Shown piece by piece: positions 17,037 to 25,162 of a DNA stretch of 36,887 bases. The DNA is taken from contig JAHEYB010000036.1 in NCBI GenBank assembly GCA_023251805.1, positions 1 to 36,887 of the forward strand, written 5' to 3'. The position numbers were made by a program, and so were the translations under genes. Positions within the stretch are counted from its first letter, which is position 1. Each line of letters opens with the position of its first letter. The notes under the pieces are model-generated. The model saw nothing but the letters and a program-made list of their open reading frames with translations. It was not told the DNA's origin and did no database searches. The DNA is from Bacteroidota bacterium (lineage in GTDB: Bacteria; Bacteroidota; Bacteroidia; 2-12-FULL-35-15).

Positions 17037-17071
17037 ATACTCCATCGAATATTCGATGGAGTATTTTTTTT
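17037..17071 (+). terminator. Intrinsic terminator after aconitase
   Basis: ATACTCCATCGAAT (17037-17050) and ATTCGATGGAGTAT (17051-17064) are exact reverse complements, a 28-bp perfect palindrome that can form a stem with a short central loop, followed by a T run to 17071. Confidence 0.92.
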
Positions 17072-17136
17072 GAAAGATACTGCCACAATATTTTGATTGC
17101 TCTCTCGTTTAAGGAAACGAACCTACTAAAAAATCA

Positions 17137-18261
17137 ATGAAGAATTATCAAATCTGCAGCTGTTGTGTAATGGACACATCGGACCCCGATATTCAATTTG
17201 ATTCTACTGGTATCTGTTCTCATTGCAAAGAGTATGAAAAGCTTAAAAAAAATCGTTTAATTAAATTACAAACTAATTTTGATGACTTAGTTGTTAAAAT
17301 TAAAAAAAGAGGAAAATCTCATCCTTACGATTGTGCAGCTGGAATAAGTGGAGGAACAGATAGTTCATACATGCTTCATCAACTTAAAAATTCAGGATTA
17401 AGAGTTTTGGCTGTGCACTATGACAGTGGCTGGAATACGGAAGAAGCTGTTCACAATGTAAAAGCACTTACCGAAAAAATGGGGATTGATTTGTATCGGT
17501 TTTCTGTTGATTGGGAAGAATTTAAAGCGCTTCAAATTGCATATCTGAAAGCAGGTGTTATTGATTTAGATGTTCCTACCGACCATGCCTTACATGGTGG
17601 ATTATATAAAGCCGCAGCCGATAATAATGTTCCCTTTATTCTCACAGGACACAATATGGAAACAGAGTGTGTTATGCCTCAGTCGTGGGTGACAGACAAA
17701 CTAGATAGCAGCAATTTAATGGATATTTATAAACAGTATGGCAGCGGCTTGAAGCTAAAAACATTTCCTTTGCAAACTCTTTTTACCAAATTCAGCAACT
17801 ATAATATTCGCAAAATTGAAATGATTTTTGTTTTGAATTTCGTAAAATACAATAAGAAAGAAGCAGGAGAAATGTTGAAAAAGTTATACGGCTGGGAACC
17901 TGTAAGAGTAAAGCATGGAGAATCAATTTGGACGAGATTTTTTCAATGCCATATTTTGCCTAATAGGTTTGGAGTGGATAAAAGAAGAGCACATTTTTCC
18001 AATTTAATTTTATCCAATGTTATGAGTCGGGATGAGGCTTTGGGCGAATTGACACTCCCAATTTATAAAGACAATTTTGAGCAGGATAAGCAAATGATAT
18101 TAAATAGATATGAAATAACAGAAAGTGATTTTGAAAAATACATGACTCAGGAAATCAAACAACATTCAGATTTTAAAACAGAGAAAGGCCTAAAAAATGC
18201 GTATGCTAAAATTAGAAATATACTGCCGAACGGGATGCTGAATATTTCTACCAGGCATTAA
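17137..18261 (+). CDS. N-acetyl sugar amidotransferase (WbpG/PseA-like PP-loop enzyme)
   Basis: The 374-residue protein belongs to the PP-loop ATPase group that converts an acetamido or carboxylate group of an activated sugar to an amidine, as in WbpG and PseA for O-antigen or flagellin sugars. An N-terminal zinc-type cluster (Cys7, Cys9, Cys10 in CSCCVMD, then Cys27 and Cys30 in ICSHC) precedes the PP-loop SGGTDS at 71-76 and the GHNMETE segment. Usual partners (HisH/HisF-like ammonia suppliers) are absent nearby, and the surface-glycan genes lie 6 kb downstream. The sugar substrate cannot be read from sequence. It abuts the convergent DUF493 gene with no gap. Confidence 0.88.
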   Translation: MKNYQICSCCVMDTSDPDIQFDSTGICSHCKEYEKLKKNRLIKLQTNFDDLVVKIKKRGKSHPYDCAAGISGGTDSSYMLHQLKNSGLRVLAVHYDSGWNTEEAVHNVKALTEKMGIDLYRFSVDWEEFKALQIAYLKAGVIDLDVPTDHALHGGLYKAAADNNVPFILTGHNMETECVMPQSWVTDKLDSSNLMDIYKQYGSGLKLKTFPLQTLFTKFSNYNIRKIEMIFVLNFVKYNKKEAGEMLKKLYGWEPVRVKHGESIWTRFFQCHILPNRFGVDKRRAHFSNLILSNVMSRDEALGELTLPIYKDNFEQDKQMILNRYEITESDFEKYMTQEIKQHSDFKTEKGLKNAYAKIRNILPNGMLNISTRH

Positions 18262-18537
18262 TTATATAGCCATTAAGCCTTCAATTCCATCCATTTCCTT
18301 ATACTTTTCAATAATGGAATCGGCACTTAACATTACTTCTTTTATAGTGATACTGATGTATTTTCCGTTAGAAGATTCTTTCTGACTTATTGTTGCCTCA
18401 TCCGAAAACTTAGATTCTACTAAGGCAATTTTTCTATTGTCGGCAGGAATAATAAATTTGAACATGTAAACGATGGGCCAGTCTTTTTCCTTGTTTAATT
18501 GTTCACGAAATTTTTCAAATTGTTCATCATTAATCAT
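18262..18537 (-). CDS. DUF493 (YbeD-like) protein
   Basis: The 91-residue protein matches the DUF493/YbeD family of small ACT-like alpha-beta proteins: DWPIVYMFKFIIPADNRK at the start of the fold, YISITIKEVMLSADSIIEKYKEM toward the end and a terminal IEGLMAI. In E. coli ybeD lies next to lipoate biosynthesis genes and may be regulatory, but the role is not settled. Here it diverges from an S4 protein gene with which it shares a symmetrical promoter (18539-18572). Its -7 element ends 4 nt before the ATG, so the mRNA may be leaderless. Confidence 0.85.
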   Translation of the reverse strand: MINDEQFEKFREQLNKEKDWPIVYMFKFIIPADNRKIALVESKFSDEATISQKESSNGKYISITIKEVMLSADSIIEKYKEMDGIEGLMAI

Positions 18538-18538
18538 G

Positions 18539-18572
18539 GTACAAAGATAATTCTAATGTTATATCTTTGTAC
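18539..18572. promoter_or_regulatory. Symmetrical back-to-back promoters
   Basis: GTACAAAGATA (18539-18549) and TATCTTTGTAC (18562-18572) are a perfect 11-bp inverted repeat 12 nt apart. Each arm contains TATCTTTG, the consensus -7 box, reading outward: 18562-18569 toward the S4 gene at 18577, and 18549-18542 on the minus strand toward the DUF493 gene at 18537. The ATGs are 7 and 4 nt past the boxes. The two promoters overlap, so their -33 regions fall on each other's -7 box; no TTG is present at standard spacing. Confidence 0.7.
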
Positions 18573-18576
18573 TATT

Positions 18577-18783
18577 ATGGAAACTTTTAAACTTACAGAA
18601 GAGTATATTCAACTAAATCAATTACTTAAAGCAATGACTTGGTGTGGCAATGGTGCTGAGGCAAACGCGGTTATCGATAATGGATTGGTAAAAGTAAACG
18701 GAGAAATTGAATTGAGAAAACGAAATAAAATTAGAAAAGGATTTAAAGTTGAATTCAACCAACAAACTGTGATTGTAGAATAA
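18577..18783 (+). CDS. S4-domain RNA-binding protein (YbcJ/YaaA-like)
   Basis: Starting at the ATG at 18577 the protein has 68 residues and consists of one S4 RNA-binding domain: LNQLLKAMTWCGNGAEAN then VIDNGLVKVNGEIELRKRNK and KGFKVEF. This is the compact stand-alone S4 type with no catalytic domain. An in-frame non-ATG start upstream at 18499 would run through the DUF493 promoter and is rejected. The TATCTTTG box is only 7 nt upstream, so there is little or no leader. The next gene starts 1 nt after the stop. Its RNA target is unknown. Confidence 0.88.
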   Translation: METFKLTEEYIQLNQLLKAMTWCGNGAEANAVIDNGLVKVNGEIELRKRNKIRKGFKVEFNQQTVIVE

Positions 18784-18784
18784 C

Positions 18785-19210
18785 ATGAAAAAGATAATTT
18801 TATTTTTTTTTATTTCATTTTCCAGCTGTCCACTATTGTCACAGGAAATAATTGATACCACTAAATCGTCTGATGTTCTTAAATATTATGAATTGAAAGG
18901 TGAGGCCTGGAAAGATTGGAACGCTATTTCTCAGAATTGGATGAAAAATGAATATCATAAAATTTTGAAGGAAAATAAATTAAAAATGACATGCAGTGGA
19001 TGTGAATATATTTATTTGGATGTGGTTCTTAATATTGATTCGACCGGGAAAATGACCTATTACAAATTGATAAACAGCAATAAATGCTCTGAAAAATTTT
19101 CTAAAAAGTTAGAGATTCAGTTTATGAAATCATTTTTTAATTTGAAGTTCCCCGATTCCTTAAAAAATATGTATTTTGAAGCAAGGTTAGGAACAGGTTT
19201 AAAATGCTAA
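18785..19210 (+). CDS. Small secreted protein, possibly TonB C-terminal-like
   Basis: The 141-residue protein has a signal peptide (MKKIILFFFISFSSCPLLSQ). The mature part has a CSGC pair and a stretch YIYLDVVLNIDSTGKMTYYKLINSN, followed by a helix and FFNLKFPDSLKNM, which is reminiscent of the beta-alpha-beta TonB C-terminal fold used for protein contact. Cysteines occur at CSGC, near KCSEK and at the C-terminus. The start is 1 nt after the S4 gene stop, so the two are probably co-transcribed although unrelated in function. The last 4 bp overlap the convergent SnoaL-like gene. The family assignment is tentative. Confidence 0.6.
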   Translation: MKKIILFFFISFSSCPLLSQEIIDTTKSSDVLKYYELKGEAWKDWNAISQNWMKNEYHKILKENKLKMTCSGCEYIYLDVVLNIDSTGKMTYYKLINSNKCSEKFSKKLEIQFMKSFFNLKFPDSLKNMYFEARLGTGLKC

Positions 19211-19569
19211 CCGTGATAAACTCTGGAAGAAATAATTAAATCATTTTCAATTTCCAAAATTTCAGCAACCAGCATATTTTCTTCACCCTCCACTTCTCTG
19301 ACGTATTCCATGAAGACTCTTTTGTTATTGGCTGTTAGGGAAGTAATGGTGTAATGTAAAGTAGGCAATCTCTCAAATGCATCTTTCCACCAAGCTCTTA
19401 ATGCAGCTTGCCCAATTACAAGTCCATTCGTTTCCGGCTTTCGTATTTTTAGCTTTGGACTAAAATGCTTTGCATCTGAGTGATAGAGCGATAATAATTT
19501 TTCTAAATCCTTTGTATTAAAGGCTTCAAACCAACTTTTTGCAATAGTTTCATTTTTCTGAGCCGACAT
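19207..19569 (-). CDS. SnoaL-like / NTF2-fold protein
   Basis: The 120-residue protein fits the SnoaL-like branch of the NTF2 fold: KSWFEAFNTKDLEKLLSLYHSDAKHFSP at the N-terminus, an aromatic core with WWKDAFERLPTLHYT, and strands RVFMEYVREVEG and EILEIENDLIISSRVYHG. Such proteins are small cone-shaped domains that bind or convert diverse ligands; no catalytic set can be named here. It is convergent with the preceding secreted-protein gene (4-bp overlap) and has no functional neighbour. Confidence 0.85.
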   Translation of the reverse strand: MSAQKNETIAKSWFEAFNTKDLEKLLSLYHSDAKHFSPKLKIRKPETNGLVIGQAALRAWWKDAFERLPTLHYTITSLTANNKRVFMEYVREVEGEENMLVAEILEIENDLIISSRVYHG

Positions 19570-19673
19570 ATATCATTTTTTGGCTCATAAATGTAGTGTT
19601 TTTTTCAAAAAATGAAAGGTAAAATTGTTTTTAAACCCTTATAAAATCAATAGATTTTCGCTATTTTTACCAG

Positions 19674-19760
19674 ATGATGGTTCCTTTGGAACTACTTAAG
19701 CAATGGACTGCTGAAAAGCCGATTTTCTCCATTCGATTTTTTATTGATGTATTGTTATGA
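19674..19760 (+). CDS. 28-codon ORF coupled to hemE
   Basis: An ATG-ATG start at 19674/19677 opens 28 codons (peptide begins [11 protein letters not shown] and ends FFIDVLL) and stops at TGA 19758-19760, which overlaps the hemE ATG (19757-19759) in the classic ATGA arrangement. A TATTTTTA element lies just upstream. The overlap suggests translational coupling or a leader peptide, but a chance ORF in AT-rich DNA is also possible. There is no recognisable family, no membrane span and no run of repeated regulatory codons. Confidence 0.35.
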   Translation: MMVPLELLKQWTAEKPIFSIRFFIDVLL

Positions 19761-20782
19761 CTATTAAAAACGACTTAGTATTAAGGGCCGCTAGAGGCGA
19801 AAAAGTAGAAAGAACTCCGGTTTGGTTAATGCGACAGGCAGGAAGAGTTTTACCCGAATATAGAGCCGTACGTTCCAAAATGGGCGGGTTTAAAGATTTG
19901 GTAGAAACGCCTGAATTTGCTTGCGAAGTTACTATTCAGCCGGTTGATATTTTGGGAGTAGATGCAGCCATTATTTTCTCTGATATTCTTGTGATTCCAG
20001 AAGCAATGGGGCTTCCATATCAAATGATTGAAGCCAAAGGCCCTTGGTTTGAGAAAACAATAAAAACTGCTGCAGACGTTGCTCAAATTCGTGTCGCTCA
20101 GGGGGGAGATTTACACTATGTGTTGGATGCAATTAAATTAACTAAAAAAGAATTGAATGGCCGTGTTCCTTTAATAGGCTTTGCTGGTGCGCCTTGGACC
20201 ATTTTTGCGTATATGATTGAAGGTAGCGGAAGCAAAACATTTTCTCAAGCGAAAAAATTCTTATACACGCAGCCCGAAACAGCTCATCTTTTACTTCAAA
20301 AAATTACCGATAGTACTATCCATTATTTAAAAGCACAAATTGTTGCCGGTGCTGATATGCTGCAGTTGTTTGATAGTTGGGCAGGAGTTTTATCTCCTGA
20401 ACAATACAACGAATTTGCCTTGAAATACATCGCACAAATTTGTGATGCAATTAAAGATGTTCCCTTTACCGTTTTTGCAAAAGATGCCCATTTTGCTAGA
20501 AAACAAATGGGGCAATTGAGTTGCGATACGATTGGTTTGGATTGGACAATGAATGTAGCGGAATCTCGTATACTGATTGGTGAAAACAAAACCTTGCAAG
20601 GAAATATGGATCCCTGCTTGTTGTATGCCGATTATTCTACAATAAAATCTGAAGCACAAAAAATGTTAAAAGCATTTGGCCCATTCCGCCACATTGCCAA
20701 TTTGGGTCACGGTTTGTATCCCGATTTAGAGAAGGATAAAGTAAAATGTTTTGTTGATACAATAAAAGAATATCGATTCTAA
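19757..20782 (+). CDS. hemE: Uroporphyrinogen decarboxylase
   Basis: HemE decarboxylates uroporphyrinogen III to coproporphyrinogen III in heme synthesis. The 341 residues show the signature [16 protein letters not shown] with Arg26 and Arg30, which bind substrate carboxylates, the [14 protein letters not shown] segment with the catalytic Asp, [16 protein letters not shown], and GHGLYPD near the end. Length is normal. The ATG overlaps the stop of a 28-codon ORF. An OmpA-like gene starts 5 nt after the stop, and the plus-strand run continues from here to 31193. Other heme genes are not in the window. Confidence 0.97.
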   Translation: MTIKNDLVLRAARGEKVERTPVWLMRQAGRVLPEYRAVRSKMGGFKDLVETPEFACEVTIQPVDILGVDAAIIFSDILVIPEAMGLPYQMIEAKGPWFEKTIKTAADVAQIRVAQGGDLHYVLDAIKLTKKELNGRVPLIGFAGAPWTIFAYMIEGSGSKTFSQAKKFLYTQPETAHLLLQKITDSTIHYLKAQIVAGADMLQLFDSWAGVLSPEQYNEFALKYIAQICDAIKDVPFTVFAKDAHFARKQMGQLSCDTIGLDWTMNVAESRILIGENKTLQGNMDPCLLYADYSTIKSEAQKMLKAFGPFRHIANLGHGLYPDLEKDKVKCFVDTIKEYRF

Positions 20783-20787
20783 TTTGA

Positions 20788-21885
20788 ATGCAGAGAAAAA
20801 CAATTTATACTCAATTTAATTTTATAAAAACAATTTTGTTTTTTGTTATTCTGCTGTTTTCTGTTTCTTGCATCGCTCAAGCAAAAACAGGAAAAAATTT
20901 AATTCCCAACCCTAGTTTTGAAGAAAGAAAAAGTAAAGGAAGTGATATTAAGGCTGCCATTCCATGGAAAGGTGTGGGTACAGTTGATTATTACACTAAG
21001 CCTGATAAAAGAGATATTTCTAAATTTAAAGGTGCACGAACAGGTACAAGTTATGCAGGTTTGCGTTTTCAAGCAGATTATAAGGAGTACATGCATATAA
21101 AGTTATTGGAAACAATGGAGAAAGGTGAAGTGTATCATTTCAAAATGTACATACGAGTATTGGAAGCTGAAAATGTTACAGTTACTGTTAAGCAGTTGGG
21201 AGCGTTTTTTTCTGCAGAAGAATTTCGTATTGGGATGGAATTTAATGAAGAGGGACTTGTGGATACAACTTACAATAAAGGAATAGCCGGAACACTTAAT
21301 TGGATATTAATTCAGGGCGATTATACAGCTAGTGGGAATGAAAAATACATGATTATTGGAAATTTCAGAACAAAGATGAAAGATGATTTTGTTAAAAAAA
21401 ACAAATGGAGCCTTTTTGCATTTCAAGAAGCCTATTATTACATCGATGATCTTTCACTTTCGAAAAAAAATCCGGAAGACGATTCTCCCCAATTTGATAA
21501 CGAAGGCGCTGAAGTGAATTGGTTACCACATGCTTTTCATGCAGGTAAAACATTTGAAATAAAAAATCTGTTCTTCGAAAAAGGAACTTCTATATTAACG
21601 AGCACTTCCAATAAAGCATTAGATGAATTAGCAAAAGCATTGATGGATAATCCCAGTGTTGCGATTCAGCTTAATGGACATATGGATAAATTCGGAGATG
21701 AAATTGCAGAAAAGCAAATTTCAAAAGAACGCGCAAAAGCAGTTTACGATTATCTAAAAGCAAAAGGCGTAACCAATCAAATGATTTTTAAAGGCATGGG
21801 TTCAACTCAACCCATTGCTCCGAATGATTCTGAAGAGTACAAAGCAAAAAATAGAAGAGTGGAAGTTTCCATTTTAAAAGAATGA
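20788..21885 (+). CDS. OmpA-family outer-membrane protein
   Basis: The 365-residue protein has an N-terminal export signal (hydrophobic 13-30; AQA cleavage is likely, and SVSC is a poor lipobox). Residues about 36-240 resemble a jelly-roll or carbohydrate-binding-like domain starting NLIPNPSFEE, common in Bacteroidota surface proteins. Residues about 255-365 form an OmpA C-terminal peptidoglycan-binding domain: FEKGTSILTSTSNKALDELA, LNGHMDKFGDE, SKERAKAVYDYLKAKGV and NRRVEVSIL. It probably ties the outer membrane to the cell wall. It sits 5 nt after hemE and 20 nt before a transporter gene, so co-transcription is likely without an obvious functional link. Confidence 0.88.
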   Translation: MQRKTIYTQFNFIKTILFFVILLFSVSCIAQAKTGKNLIPNPSFEERKSKGSDIKAAIPWKGVGTVDYYTKPDKRDISKFKGARTGTSYAGLRFQADYKEYMHIKLLETMEKGEVYHFKMYIRVLEAENVTVTVKQLGAFFSAEEFRIGMEFNEEGLVDTTYNKGIAGTLNWILIQGDYTASGNEKYMIIGNFRTKMKDDFVKKNKWSLFAFQEAYYYIDDLSLSKKNPEDDSPQFDNEGAEVNWLPHAFHAGKTFEIKNLFFEKGTSILTSTSNKALDELAKALMDNPSVAIQLNGHMDKFGDEIAEKQISKERAKAVYDYLKAKGVTNQMIFKGMGSTQPIAPNDSEEYKAKNRRVEVSILKE

Positions 21886-21905
21886 TAATTTAAACTACAG
21901 AAAAC

Positions 21906-23195
21906 ATGAGTTTACAAAAAGGCGACAAAAAATTAATCAATGCTTGGACGTTTTACGATTGGGCGAATTCTTCTTATCCCTTGGTAATTACCACCGCAAT
22001 ATTTCCTATTTTTTATGAAAAGGTAACAAGCACCATTGTTGATGGAAAAGTAGTAAGCGATAAAGTCACATTGTTTGGTGGAGAATTTATTAATACTGAA
22101 ATCTATTCCTATGTTGTTGCTTTGTCTTTTGTTATTGTTTCTGTCTGTTCTCCAATTTTATCGGGAATAGCAGATTATAGTGGAAATAAAAAACGATTCA
22201 TGCAGTTTTTCTGCTTTTTAGGTTCTATATCTTGCGCGTCTTTATTCTTTTTTTCTAAAGAGCATTTAGAATTAGGAATGCTTTCCATTTTATTGGCTAG
22301 CATTGGTTTTTGGTCGAGTCTAGTATTCTACAATGCATATTTGCCAGAAATTGCAGAACCTAAAGATCATGATAAAGTAAGTGCAAGAGGTTTTGGAATG
22401 GGTTATTTTGGGAGTGCAATCTTATTAATTATCAACCTGATTTTAATAAAAGGGTTTAATATGCCGGCTAAATATTCATTTATTTCTGTTGCAGTATGGT
22501 GGGTTGGTTTTGCGCAAATTACATTTAGAAGATTGCCTAGTGGAACAAAATCACATGATGCTGCCGGAAAAAATATTATTTTCAAAGGCTTTAAAGAATT
22601 GTGGAAGGTGGCGAATGAATTAAAACACATTAAACAATTGAAAAGATACTTAATAGCATTTTTTATATACAGCATGGGCGTTCAAACCGTAATGTTAATG
22701 GCTGTGCTATTTGCTAAAAAAGAAATTGTAGGATTAGAAGATGGTAATTTAATTGTTAGTGTTTTGTTGATTCAGTTTGTTGGAATCCTCGGCTCATTTT
22801 TATTTTCAAGATTATCCAATAAAATTGGAAATATAAAAGCACTTGGAGTTACATTGTTCATTTGGATTGCAATTTGTATAGGCACCTATCAATTTGTATT
22901 TACTCCCAATGCATTTTATGTTGTTGCATGTTCTGTTGGATTAGTGATGGGTGGAGTACAATCATTATCACGTTCAACATATTCAAAATTGTTACCCGAA
23001 ACGGAAGACAATGCTTCCTATTTTAGTTTTTATGACGTTTGCGAAAAAGTAGGTATTGTTATCGGGATGCTTTCTTTTGGTGCAATTGAAGGAATAACCG
23101 GTGGAATGCGTAATTCTATTCTAGCTTTGATTGTATTTTTTATTGTTGGTTTTATTGTTTTGTTGACAATTCCTAAATCAAAAAATGTAAATTAA
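21906..23195 (+). CDS. UMF1/Atg22-type MFS transporter
   Basis: The 429-residue integral membrane protein starts with LINAWTFYDWANSSYPLVITT, the signature of the UMF1 (vacuole effluxer Atg22-like) branch of the major facilitator superfamily. The motif AYLPEIAEPKDHDKVSARGFGMGYFGS in the first half and GGVQSLSRSTYSKLLPE in the second half are typical of it. About 11 to 12 hydrophobic segments are visible. Yeast Atg22 exports amino acids from the vacuole; bacterial substrates are not established. It is in the plus-strand run 20 nt after the OmpA-like gene. Confidence 0.9.
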   Translation: MSLQKGDKKLINAWTFYDWANSSYPLVITTAIFPIFYEKVTSTIVDGKVVSDKVTLFGGEFINTEIYSYVVALSFVIVSVCSPILSGIADYSGNKKRFMQFFCFLGSISCASLFFFSKEHLELGMLSILLASIGFWSSLVFYNAYLPEIAEPKDHDKVSARGFGMGYFGSAILLIINLILIKGFNMPAKYSFISVAVWWVGFAQITFRRLPSGTKSHDAAGKNIIFKGFKELWKVANELKHIKQLKRYLIAFFIYSMGVQTVMLMAVLFAKKEIVGLEDGNLIVSVLLIQFVGILGSFLFSRLSNKIGNIKALGVTLFIWIAICIGTYQFVFTPNAFYVVACSVGLVMGGVQSLSRSTYSKLLPETEDNASYFSFYDVCEKVGIVIGMLSFGAIEGITGGMRNSILALIVFFIVGFIVLLTIPKSKNVN

Positions 23196-23210
23196 ATTAT
23201 TGTAAACATA

Positions 23211-23260
23211 AACTTACCTGCGATATGCAGATTCGTAATTCGTAAATTAGTATAGATTCG
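23211..23260. repeat. Half-copy of the CGAATTACGAA repeat
   Basis: TTCGTAATTCG at 23232-23242 is the exact reverse complement of the 11-mer that builds the hairpins at 10669-10763 and 32540-32652. It is preceded by CCTGCGATATGCAGA and followed by GATTCG (23255-23260). The preceding context resembles the hairpin at 9681-9703. Only one arm is present, so it cannot fold into the long hairpin. Confidence 0.55.
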
Positions 23261-23273
23261 TTATTAGTTGATT

Positions 23274-23996
23274 ATGATAGTAGATATTTTTATTCCTTGT
23301 TTTATTGACCAGATTTATCCAGATACCGGATTTAATATGGTAAAAATATTAGAAAAAGTTGGTTGCGGGGTAAATTATAACCCCGAACAAACATGTTGCG
23401 GACAACCTGCTTTTAATGCCGGCTATTGGAACGATTGCAAAGAAGTAGGAGAGAAGTTTATTCAGGAGTTTCAAAACGATCGCTATATTGTTTGTCCTTC
23501 CGCATCTTGTGTTGGAATGATAAAAAATTATTATCCTGAAATGTTTCACAATTCTGTTTTGCATAACGAATACAAACAAATTCAAAAAAATATTTTTGAG
23601 TTTTCCGATTTTATGGTCAACGTTTTAAAGATTACGGATATTGGTGCAACATTAAATGGCGTTGCTACTTATCATGATTCCTGTTCCGCTTTGCGTGAAT
23701 ACGGAATTAAGCGTGAACCACGTGTGCTCTTGGAAAAAGTTAGGGGTTTGGAATTAAAAGAAATGAAAGATTCCGAAACTTGTTGTGGATTTGGTGGAAG
23801 TTTTTCAGTAAAATTTGAACCCATTGCTGTAGGAATGGGGGAACAAAAATTAGATGACGCTATACAAACCGGTGCCGAATATTTAATTTCCACCGATGTT
23901 TCCTGCTTGATGCACATTGATGGATATGCAAAAAAAGCAGGAAAAAATATGAAAATGATGCATTTGTGTGATGTCTTAGCTTCCGGCTGGGATTAA
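23274..23996 (+). CDS. LutA/YkgE-like CCG-domain Fe-S protein
   Basis: From the ATG at 23274 (MIVDIFIPCFID) the protein has 240 residues; an upstream in-frame TTG at 23268 is the weaker start. Two CCG domains are visible: TCCGQPAFNAG with CPSASCVGMI, and YHDSCSALREY with ETCCGFGGSFSVKF. This matches the LutA/YkgE family, in which the Cys-rich CCG motifs bind a Fe-S centre and act with LutB and LutC in lactate oxidation in Bacillus. No lutB or lutC homologue is nearby, so its electron partner is encoded elsewhere or its role differs. It is 78 bp from the transporter and 14 bp before wecB. Confidence 0.88.
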   Translation: MIVDIFIPCFIDQIYPDTGFNMVKILEKVGCGVNYNPEQTCCGQPAFNAGYWNDCKEVGEKFIQEFQNDRYIVCPSASCVGMIKNYYPEMFHNSVLHNEYKQIQKNIFEFSDFMVNVLKITDIGATLNGVATYHDSCSALREYGIKREPRVLLEKVRGLELKEMKDSETCCGFGGSFSVKFEPIAVGMGEQKLDDAIQTGAEYLISTDVSCLMHIDGYAKKAGKNMKMMHLCDVLASGWD

Positions 23997-24010
23997 TTTG
24001 AATTAAGAAG

Positions 24011-25159
24011 ATGTTAAAACTATTGACAATTATTGGTGCTCGACCGCAAATTATAAAAGCTGCAGCACTTAGCAGAATTATTCAAACCAAGTTTTCTGAC
24101 AAAATCAGAGAAATAATTGTACATACCGGTCAGCATTACGATGATAACATGTCACAAGTATTTTTTGATGAGTTAAATATTCCTCACCCGAATTATAATT
24201 TGAATGTTGGTTCTGGTTCCCATGGTAAACAAACGGCTTTGATGATTGAAGGCATTGAAGAAATTTTGCTGAAAGAGAAACCAAATTGCATCATCCTTTA
24301 TGGTGACACCAATTCTTCCTTAGCAGGAGCAGTAGCTGCTTCAAAAATTTTAGTCCCGATAATTCATATAGAAGCAGGATTACGCTCGTATAATAAATCG
24401 ATGCCTGAAGAAATCAACCGCATTATGTGTGATGGCGTTTCTACGCTTTTGTTTGCTCCTACCAAAACAGCCTTTGGTAATTTAGTCAAGGAGGGATTTA
24501 AGAAAAAAAATGTTGGACCCTTTTCATTTGATAATCCCAAAATATATCATTGCGGAGACGTAATGTTTGACAATTCATTGTTTTTTTCTGCTATTGCTGA
24601 TGAAAAAAGCACCATTGTAAAAGATAATAATCTAGAGCAAGGAAAATATGTGCTTGCAACCATTCATCGAAACAATAATACAGATGAACCTGTTCGCCTG
24701 AATGCACTCTTTCGTGCTATTAATAAAATTTCTTTGGAAAATAAGATTAAAATTATTCTTCCTATCCATCCTCGAACCGCAAAATTACTTTCACAAAATC
24801 TTTCTTCGGAGTTATATAGTACAATCAAAACTAATGAATTGATTAAAATTATTTCTCCGGTTTCATTCTTGGAAATGATTGCGCTGGAAAAAAATGCTTT
24901 TTTAATTATGACCGATTCGGGTGGAGTTCAGAAGGAAGCCTTTTTCTTTAAAAAGCCATGTATCATTTTACGGCCGGAAACCGAATGGGTCGAATTGGTT
25001 AAATCTGGCTCCGCAATTGTCACTGATGCTAAAGAAACAGAAATTATAAAAGCATTTGAAAAATTTAAAAAAACAAAAAGATTTAAATTTCCTGATTTGT
25101 TCGGTGATGGAAATGCTGCTGAATTTATCTGTAAAGAAATAATTAAGAATATTAAGTAA
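24011..25159 (+). CDS. wecB: UDP-N-acetylglucosamine 2-epimerase (non-hydrolysing)
   Basis: WecB converts UDP-GlcNAc to UDP-ManNAc for surface polysaccharides. The 382 residues show IIGARPQIIKAAALSR at the nucleotide-binding N-terminus, VHTGQHYDDNMS, HIEAGLRSYNKSMPEE (catalytic His/Glu region), ILPIHPRT and the C-terminal TDSGGVQKEAFFFKKPC. Length is normal for the non-hydrolysing class; some relatives act on other UDP-2-acetamido sugars. It is the first gene of a five-gene surface-glycan group and the next start is 3 nt after its stop. Cytoplasmic enzyme. Confidence 0.93.
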   Translation: MLKLLTIIGARPQIIKAAALSRIIQTKFSDKIREIIVHTGQHYDDNMSQVFFDELNIPHPNYNLNVGSGSHGKQTALMIEGIEEILLKEKPNCIILYGDTNSSLAGAVAASKILVPIIHIEAGLRSYNKSMPEEINRIMCDGVSTLLFAPTKTAFGNLVKEGFKKKNVGPFSFDNPKIYHCGDVMFDNSLFFSAIADEKSTIVKDNNLEQGKYVLATIHRNNNTDEPVRLNALFRAINKISLENKIKIILPIHPRTAKLLSQNLSSELYSTIKTNELIKIISPVSFLEMIALEKNAFLIMTDSGGVQKEAFFFKKPCIILRPETEWVELVKSGSAIVTDAKETEIIKAFEKFKKTKRFKFPDLFGDGNAAEFICKEIIKNIK

Positions 25160-25162
25160 TCA

